A stretch of DNA of 64,000 nt from Diphasiastrum complanatum. Its lineage: Eukaryota; Streptophyta; Lycopodiopsida; Lycopodiales; Lycopodiaceae. The notes under the pieces were generated by a model, which did not search any database, was not told the DNA's origin, and saw nothing but the letters and a program-made list of their open reading frames with translations. Both the position numbers and the translations under genes were made by a program. Below, piece by piece: positions 57,434 to 64,000 of the stretch. The stretch spans positions 3,565,224 through 3,629,223 of the forward strand of contig CM055103.1 in NCBI GenBank assembly GCA_029204225.1, in the 5' to 3' direction. Position 1 is the stretch's first letter. Every line of letters starts with the position of its first letter.

Positions 57434-58116
57434 TGATAGTGGAAGGAATAGACGAAAACTTGAGAGAGCGGACTCTTGTCATCACCCCAAATTAGTCTAT
57501 TAAAACCACTATTATCACAACTAAGAAAGGACATCAATCAGCAAATGAAAAAAAAAGTGAAAATGAAGGCTGTGAAAATGCGCTGGACAGCCAGGAGGCA
57601 AGTGACAAATTGGAATATCAAACGGAGTCGGAATTTCGTGAAATCTGGTTGAGGATGGGCAATGGACAGCCTGCAAACAAGGTGTGAAAAATGGCTGCAA
57701 ACGGAGACAAAAACGGACGAAAGTGACAAGCATGAAGCGGCTGGACAGCCTGCCAACAAAAGTGAAAAGAGGGCTGAAAATGGAAGGAGGAACGGACGAA
57801 AGAGATGAGGGAATTGGGCGCTGGAGAGCCTGCAAACAAGCTGGAAATGGGTGATGGAGGGTTGAAACTTGGGCGCCGGAAATAATCTGCCCAAAAAAAA
57901 AAAAAAAATTCCGGCCGCCAAAATTAGCGGAAGTACTTCCGCTAACTATCTGCTAAAGCTCCGCCAAGGAAAATGATGGGAGCTGGTCCTCCTCCAAACT
58001 GTGCTAAATGTTGCTGAAGCAAAGAGACGAAAGCCCTCAGCAAAGAGAGAAAAATCAACAAGGAAAATGGGCACCCAAGCAGAAAATCAGATCTGAAATT
58101 CAGCAATCAGAAAAGT
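57434..58116 (-). other. element C untranslated leader
   Basis: Non-coding purine-rich sequence between gag and the primer-binding site. It includes a direct repeat of the type GACAGCCTGC(A/C)AACAA near 57665, 57745 and 57825. Confidence 0.55.
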
Positions 58117-58128
58117 GCTCTGATACCA
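58117..58128 (-). other. element C primer-binding site
   Basis: TGGTATCAGAGC in sense, complementary to initiator tRNA-Met, immediately inside the 5' LTR. Confidence 0.9.
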
Positions 58129-58569
58129 AGTTACGAATAAAGCCACAACTGATCTAAAGCTAAGCTATGAAAGCATCACATAAGCGAGACTTAAGCTATG
58201 AAAGCAGCACATAAGCAAGACTTAACCCTAGAAAGCAGGAAAGAGAGAGAGAGGAGACTAAAGAGAGAGATCAATATCGTCAGCTGAATAACAAATGACA
58301 CAGTTTCCCTACTTATAGCCAAGAGGAAGCCCTAAAAGGAAGCTTCCGGTGGCTAGGGCCCAACTGGGAGGGAAAATAGTGCGCCCTCCAAGAAGGCCCC
58401 CACTCTCCAGTAATATGTCCAAATGGCCTAATAATGAATAATAAGGCCAAAGGCCAACCATATAGTCTAAGTGTCACTAATGAATAAAAAAGGGCCCAAG
58501 GCCTGCTTATGCATAAAGTAAAGTAAATGTAAATGGACGCGGCGAATGTAATGAGCCGAGTCCATAACT
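58129..58569 (-). repeat. element C 5' LTR
   Basis: 441 bp, nearly identical to 53840-54280, followed by the GCTAC duplication. Confidence 0.92.
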
Positions 58570-58574
58570 GCTAC

Positions 58575-58790
58575 CCTGAGGTGGGAGACGGTCGAGAGCC
58601 TTGGCAATGGTATGGGACGTTGTCAGGGATGGAGGTCGGATCTCACGTGTCACCGGTCATGGGCCAGGGCATGGGGGTGGATCTGAATTGGATCCTATGG
58701 TCGTGTGACATTCAGTTCCTTGTGGGTAATCGGCACGCGGCGGTTTGCTGCGGAAAGAGGTTGTAAGAGACAAGTGCACAATTGTAGATC
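58575..58790 (+). repeat. presumed continuation of Ty3 element D LTR
   Basis: Follows the GCTAC target duplication and should be the remainder of the LTR begun at 53631. GC content drops near 58770. No copy exists in the window to confirm its end. Confidence 0.4.
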
Positions 58791-58899
58791 AAGCTCATTT
58801 ACATAAAACATGTGTGAGCCTTAATGAGCACAAGCTTAATTCGTCAACTTCGTAATTAACAAAGAAAGAACAATACCTAAGAGTACCTTAAACTCTGTG

Positions 58900-60322
58900 A
58901 TTGCTCATTTGAGGGTGGAAATCATCAAGCCACAAGTTAAGTTCCATGTGCCAATCTGGGAAAACAATCGTTACATCAATTCTTTCTAGGATACTCGTTG
59001 AGTACCTCAGGAGCTCAGACTTTGAGCTTCACTTCGAACTCCCAAGATGAATCATGACTCGATAAGAGGTGCTCCTAGCCATTTGACCAGATATTCACGT
59101 TCAAGTGCCCACTTTCTTCCTATGTGCAAAGACTTGTTTTAAGATGAGTTGCCCTTTCGTATCATCAACCATTGTTAGTGGGTGACGAAGTTCATGTTGT
59201 CGATCAAATCACACATTGCGGATATCCAGTGTCAAAGGTAGTACCACTAGATTAACCTTTCGAAATTATATAGGGGACACGCCCACATGTAAGGCCAATA
59301 GAAGCCTCTTTTGAGGAGTTCATATGTGCGATTCCCCCCCCGGATGTCCAACGATGAGAACATTATGATGTTCCTTCAAAACCTTTAAATTATTTTCGTT
59401 TGGGACATAAATTTTTCTTTCCTTGTACACAATCGTTTGATCCTTCCAAGCAAATTGCTTTTGTTATTCTGCCAAATAGAATTGTACTATTATTTCTCTT
59501 GTCAATGGATGAACCACACATTCATCTTTGATCTCTTGTAGTAGTCCCATCACATTAATTGCCACCATTGCCATTAGGTGTTCCTGCCTACTCATCAAAT
59601 CAACCACATTGTTCTTCCCTCATGTATGTGAATGTCAATGTTAAACTTAGACAAGAAATTTTGCCATCACGTTTGTTTTCATGTGAGCTTGCCTTGAGAT
59701 GCAAAGTATTATAGTAATACATTGTCAAAGACGAATTGCAAGGGCTTTCTTGCTACATAGTGCCTTCAATGTTCCACTACCTGAAACAGTTGCTCACATC
59801 AGCATGCAACTTCTTTGGAAAGTATGCCATTGGTTTAACTTCCTACATCAACATGGCTCTGATGGCAAAGTTTGATGCATCAGTATGTAGTTCAAATTTC
59901 CTCATGACGTTTGGCAGCAGAAGTATAGGTTACTAAGTTATTCGTCTTTTGAGTTCTTGAAACGCTTCTTCACATTCCAGCTTCCAATGAGTTTTTGTCT
60001 GATCCAACAAAGGAGGCACAATCTTGTTAAAAGCTTCAACATGTCTCCTATAGAATCCACATAGTCCCACAAAACTTTATTCCATGAATTGTCTTGGGGA
60101 CGAACCAATCCAAGATCACCTTGATTTTCTAACAATTGAATTTCTCCATGTCCCACAACATGTTTAAGAAAGCGTACTTCCTCTACCAAGAACTCGCACT
60201 TTTCCTTCTTTGCGTATAGGTTGTTCTCCCAACTCGTTAAAAACTACTCTCAAGTGTTAGACATGGTCCTTGAGGTGCGACTAAATATGAGAATGTCATC
60301 AATATACAAATCATAGATGCGC
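58900..60322 (-). pseudogene. Ty3 pol relic: RT, RNase H and integrase traces
   Basis: The minus strand begins at RIYDLYIDDILIFSRT (about 60322-60275, the YIDD catalytic box), then FLVEEVRFLKHVVGHGEIQL, an RNase H trace with FELHTDASNFAI and HYVARKPLQF (about 59900-59710), and weak integrase traces further left. Frames change repeatedly. Its upstream edge is cut exactly where a palindrome module starts. Confidence 0.6.
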
Positions 60323-60324
60323 TG

Positions 60325-60400
60325 CTTTTTGGAACGTTGCGTTCTGGAACGCTCATTCCGGAATGGTTCCTGGATCCCAGAGCGTTCTGGATCAGAACGC
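60325..60400. repeat. palindrome module at the edge of a Ty3 relic
   Basis: Contains the perfect palindrome CATTCCGGAATG (60354-60365), GCGTTC-TG-GAACGC (60339-60352) and GCGTTCT, loop GGATC, AGAACGC (60382-60400). A T10 run follows. CATTCCGG recurs at about 61094 with GAGTTCCGAAACGC. Confidence 0.8.
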
Positions 60401-61376
60401 TTCAAATGTGTATTTTTTTTTAAATGATCTGGACATTGTATTTTTATTTCCCTTCATCTCTTGGAGATTTTTTGTAGATATTAGAAATAAGATTGGCCTT
60501 TTTTGTCCACTACGTATCAACAAAAATTGTAAAATTGTATCAAATTCTCAAATGTCTTTGGACTGGACATGTGGATTGCTAGAAAAGTTTCTAAGTAAAA
60601 GCAGTGGTCTTATCTGGTATATTGTTCAAGCATTAATTCAAAAGCACGTTGGCATTGAACAGCCAGATGTATTAGGAGCTTTCTTATATGCGGTTGACAG
60701 TTTCAATGTCTTCTAGTACCTTAGTTTTAACCCTTTTGAGCCTCAAATGTTAGAACGACTTTGATTCTCAATCTTTGTTATGTGCATGACCTATAGTTTT
60801 CCTTGGTCTACAATCATCAAATTGCCTTGCTTTTATTGAGCACTGAACTTGTGTGCACATGAATTACCTCTGGCTGAGATAATGATACATACCTCTTTTA
60901 TGATGATTGATACACGAATTTTCAATGTTTACACCTTCTGAAGCTCTTCTTTCAAACCTAATATAAATCATGGCACCGTGGCAATAGGGCTATGAAGGCC
61001 TCACTTTTTGGTTTTTGAAGACTTTTGATGATTGGATTTTGTTTACAACAAACCGGCACTTAATATTGTGATAGCTATGTTTTTTTGGACAGCATTCCGG
61101 AGTTCCGAAACGCAGGAGTCCAAAATGCCATAATCCCATCTCCTAATTTTTTCACCCTAACCCCTCCCTCCTATCTCTCTCCTAATCCCTCCCAACCTAT
61201 GATCTCTTGTACCCCACTCCCTTCCTCTCTTCTTGCCCTTTGCTATCTCTACAAATTAAGTCTAACCAAATGCCCAAAAAGTAGTTACAACGGCAGCTCA
61301 ATGGCCAGTTGGTTGAAGTACTACAATGCATATTTGGGCACATTTATCCAGGTCAGGACTTCCGTATTAGGAGCTA
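60401..61376. other. no confident gene; possibly the body of a palindrome-ended insertion
   Basis: A 117-codon plus-strand frame (60363-60716) shows nothing recognisable. Related CATTCCGG/TTCCG motifs at 60354 and 61094 could mark the two ends of an insertion of about 0.8 kb. This is a suggestion only. Confidence 0.3.
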
Positions 61377-61752
61377 TGTTAGGACCAACGTAACCACGTA
61401 GAAGGCAAAGCTAGTCTGATCCACCCAGCCAATGCACTCTCTTATGGAATGCCCCTCCTAGCCCAATGTGAGTTTGCATGGATGTAGTAGGTGGTAGTTG
61501 CTGCTGACACCCACGTTCATGCTGCATGCATGGGTTACTGATGAATGTGGGGTCCCAATCCATCTCTGAAGGACTGCATGGCCCCCTACTATCATGCATG
61601 TGTCTGCATGCGTCTGCATGGATGGGCATTACTGGCCCTCATACCTACTGCATGGTATGCATGCATGCCTCTGACTCACACTATCCTCAGCCTCCGGTGG
61701 TTGGCTGCACCTAGAAGTATTGTTGGGTCAGTACTATTACGGTCTCGTAACA
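61377..61752 (-). repeat. Ty3 element E LTR (same family as element A)
   Basis: TGTTAGGACCAACG…CTCGTAACA, 376 bp, followed by CTCCCTCCCCCTTAAG, the same polypurine tract (complement) as element A. It is the 3' LTR of a minus-strand copy. Confidence 0.85.
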
Positions 61753-63090
61753 CTCCCTCCCCCTTAAGAGCTATCTTGGTCCTCTAAGACAGTCTAGATA
61801 CAACTGTCAAAGTATGTTGTCTTTTTCCCAAGCAGCATTCTCGATTGGCTGATCCTTCCAATTGATTAAATATTCCTAATATAAGGTATAACATGTCTGC
61901 ATCTCCCTAGAACTGAGAATACTTTCTGGCTCATGTGGAAGTTGCTGAAAATCCACGGGGGGAACTAGAACATTGTCCCTTACTAGATTTCTGATCTAGT
62001 TAAAGCCTGTCGTAACTGACTAACACGGAATACTGGATGGACTTTAGTATTGTTCGTAAGTTCTAGCTCATAAGAAACTTCGCCTATTCTCCTGATAATG
62101 GTAAAAGGACCACAACACTTAGGAGACAACTTAGCACACACTCCTGTTTTGAGGGTTCTAGAGTCAGCTGGGACTCAAAGAAAGACTTTCTCATTAGGGA
62201 AGAACTGAATATTCTGCCTATGTGGATTTGCATGCTGCTTAGCTCAATCCTGGGCTTGTTTAATGCTACGCTTAGCATGTTCTACCATAGATCTTCCAAA
62301 AAAGTTTTTTGCTGCTTCAACTTTTTCTTGTTTGAACCCTACTACTGTGGGTAATTGTGGCTGAAAACCATACATCAGCATAAATGGGTTGTATCCCGTA
62401 GCTGAATGTTTGGTACTGTTGTAAGCAAACTCTAATATCGGAAAATATGCCTACCAATTAGTCTACTTTTTGCTGACGTATGCACGAAGCATATCCTCCA
62501 GCACCTGATTTACTCTTTCTATTTGACGGTTGGTATGTACCAGAAGGGAAACTATATAGTTTAAATAGCCTGTCTATAAACAACCTTGCTAACTATAGAG
62601 CTCTGACGATTGTTTTGGTCAAAATAAAGTGAGCCATTTTGGTCAGACAGTCAATTGTGCCCATATAGCATCATGATTGTTCTGGGTCTTAGGCAGACCT
62701 ACTATGAAATCCATGGAAATACTTTTCCATTTACCAGCTGATATTTCTACTTTATTGATCTGACACTTCTGGCAACTGGTTACATACTGTTGGACGTCCT
62801 TTTTCATACTAGGCCGAAAGAATTCATTATAGAACTGCGTAAAACTCAACTCATTTACCATTGGCATTCTACTAAGAGCATCCGCCACTGTATTGAACTT
62901 TCCTAAACTATATATAATAGACAAATCAAATTCTTGCATTAATAGTCATCAGGGTCATAAAAGTCGCTAGAGTATTGGTGAGCCCAAATGACATCACCTT
63001 AAACTCATAATGACCGTGACGAGTTCTTAAAGCTGTTTTCGAGACATCTTCCGCCTTAATAAGGACTTGATGATAACCCGAACGTATATA
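61753..63090 (-). pseudogene. Ty3 element E pol remnant: integrase, RNase H end and RT scrap
   Basis: The minus strand carries the integrase C-terminus (about 62280-62080), VNQVLEDMLRAYVSKK (about 62510), an abrupt deletion near 62540, the integrase finger and core start (CQKCQINKVEISAGKWKSIS, MDFIVGLPKT; about 62770-62690), the RNase H end VADALSRMPMVNEL (about 62890) and an RT scrap [20 protein letters not shown] (about 63045-62985). It preserves the uninterrupted form of the site where hAT DNA entered element A (GCTGCTTCAACTTTTTCTTG). Confidence 0.8.
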
Positions 63091-63351
63091 AGCAACCGGA
63101 AAAAAAAAATTGATTGCAATAAAAGTAATTGGATGTTGGTTTTTCTTTGAATATGCTTCTTATAATTACTTTGCAAATTATTCAAGTTTGATGAAAATTT
63201 GCTATCCATAAGTGGTTATATTTTCTTTTGACTTATGATATGCTTTTTCCTGTGCTTGAATGTTGTTAAGCAGTTAGTTTTTGCATAGCCAGGGAAAAAG
63301 CAGTTATGAATATCATAACGTCATTTTGTTGGTAATATAACAGCACATTGG
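63091..63351. other. AT-rich spacer, no confident feature
   Basis: Between two retroelement remnants. Nothing recognisable. Confidence 0.4.
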
Positions 63352-63738
63352 TGTCAAATTCCAAGGCCTAGCTATGGAGTATCATAACAGCATAGTAAGC
63401 ACACTATGAAAGCTTCAGAAAACCAGCTATGGAGTAGAACACAAAAGCAAGAGAGAGAGGACTTCAAAGCTCACACAAAATGAATGAATATTCAAAGTGT
63501 AGTAGGGCGTGGAAACCCCTCCAAAGTTTGGGCTACATATAGCATGTTATGTATAGAGGTGGTGTCTTGCTAATTCTAGCTCTAGAACCCACATGGGTCC
63601 TTAACCTACTTGATTTACTTGCTTAATTAGCACAAGTGGGGTGTACTATGTACATAAATGTTTTACCCCCATGTCTTATGCACAACTTACAAGTTACAAT
63701 ACAAGCCTTAAGGGGCAAAATAGGCATTTATTTCAACA
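63352..63738 (-). repeat. Ty1-copia element F 3' LTR
   Basis: TGTCAAATTCCAAGGCCTAG…ATTTCAACA, 387 bp, related to but clearly diverged from the copia B LTR. A polypurine tract (GAGGGGGGG in sense) adjoins it at 63739. Confidence 0.85.
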
Positions 63739-64000
63739 CCCCCCCTCAATGGCTATTTTGTTCATACCAACACCTAGCATGCTACGAAACTTTTCAAATT
63801 TTTCTCTACTAAGTGCCTTAGTGAAGATATCTGCTGCTTGTTCGTTGGTATCACAGTACTCGAGCTGAATTTCTCCGCTTTGTATCTTCTCTCGTAAGAA
63901 GTGTTGATCCACCTCAATATGCTTCGTACGAGCATGGTACACAGGATTTTTGGCAAGCTGGATGCAACTCTGGCTGTCACACTGAAGAATAGTAGGACCA
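63739..64000 (-). CDS. Ty1-copia element F, C-terminus of Pol, runs off the right edge
   Basis: The minus strand encodes the RNase H end of copia Pol: YHARTKHIEVDQHFLREKIQ, YCDTNEQAADIFTKALSREK and the terminal NKIAIEGGC, closely parallel to the end of copia B. The frame is open to the window edge with stop at 63733-63735. The rest of the element lies outside. Confidence 0.85.

Larger units (their letters stand above)
53840..58569 (-). mobile_element. Ty3-type element C, defective but recently inserted (4,730 bp)
   Basis: LTRs 53840-54280 and 58129-58569, both 441 bp, differ at only a few positions. Five-base target duplications GCTAC flank it (53835-53839 and 58570-58574). The primer-binding site TGGTATCAGAGC (58128-58117) abuts the 5' LTR. 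LTR termini are AGTTA…TAACT rather than TG…CA. Gag, zinc knuckle, protease, integrase C-terminus and chromodomain are recognisable, but RT, RNase H and the integrase core are not. It lies in the LTR of element D. Confidence 0.9.

Overview
This is nuclear DNA from a land plant with a large, repeat-rich genome. One conserved host gene (APC8/CDC23, four exons, minus strand) is embedded in nested transposable elements. Plant-type retroelements primed by initiator tRNA-Met, introns of 3-9 kb, long CT/GA microsatellites, LINEs, hAT elements and possible Helentron-like and Penelope-like relics fit a fern, lycophyte or gymnosperm better than a compact angiosperm. The sequence alone does not settle the lineage.

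Layout. 1-15.99 kb: decayed retroelements (minus-strand Ty3 gag and leader, LINE endonuclease scrap, Ty1-copia scrap, two direct copies of one Ty3 LTR at 5.6-6.6 and 14.8-15.7 kb, and pol and gag-pro remnants between them). 16.5-17.8 kb: minus-strand relic of a PIF1-type helicase followed by an endonuclease-like domain, read as a Helentron remnant. 20.7-34.8 kb: APC8, 591 codons plus stop. Its 8.8-kb first intron holds a copia 5' fragment, a possible Penelope-like RT scrap, a Ty3 LTR and two LINEs inserted in that LTR. 35.8-53.3 kb: a hAT transposase gene (plus strand) split by a 16.3-kb Ty3 element. That element carries a young 5.0-kb Ty1-copia insertion in its 3' LTR and, in its integrase region, a small hAT derivative plus a 6.5-kb hAT element. 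53.3-58.8 kb: end of another Ty3 element, with a 4.7-kb defective Ty3 element inserted in its LTR. 58.9-64 kb: further Ty3 and copia remnants.

Most notable is the hAT element at 42393-48930. It has perfect 122-bp terminal inverted repeats starting TAAAG. Its four-exon transposase gene reads through 1,336 codons without a stop (BED-like finger, DUF659/hAT catalytic region, hAT C-terminal domain, then a long tail with two AT-hooks). A second small charged-protein gene converges on it. Just inside its ends are blocks of GGTACC/CCGCGG palindromes, and comparable self-complementary modules occur at several other places in the window.

How the genes work together: only APC8 is a host gene, a TPR scaffold subunit of the anaphase-promoting complex. 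Everything else is mobile DNA, much of it dependent on other elements. Insertion order is partly readable: the older hAT gene was hit by the Ty3 element, which was then hit separately by copia and by the hAT pair; the two LINEs landed in an LTR inside APC8 intron 1.
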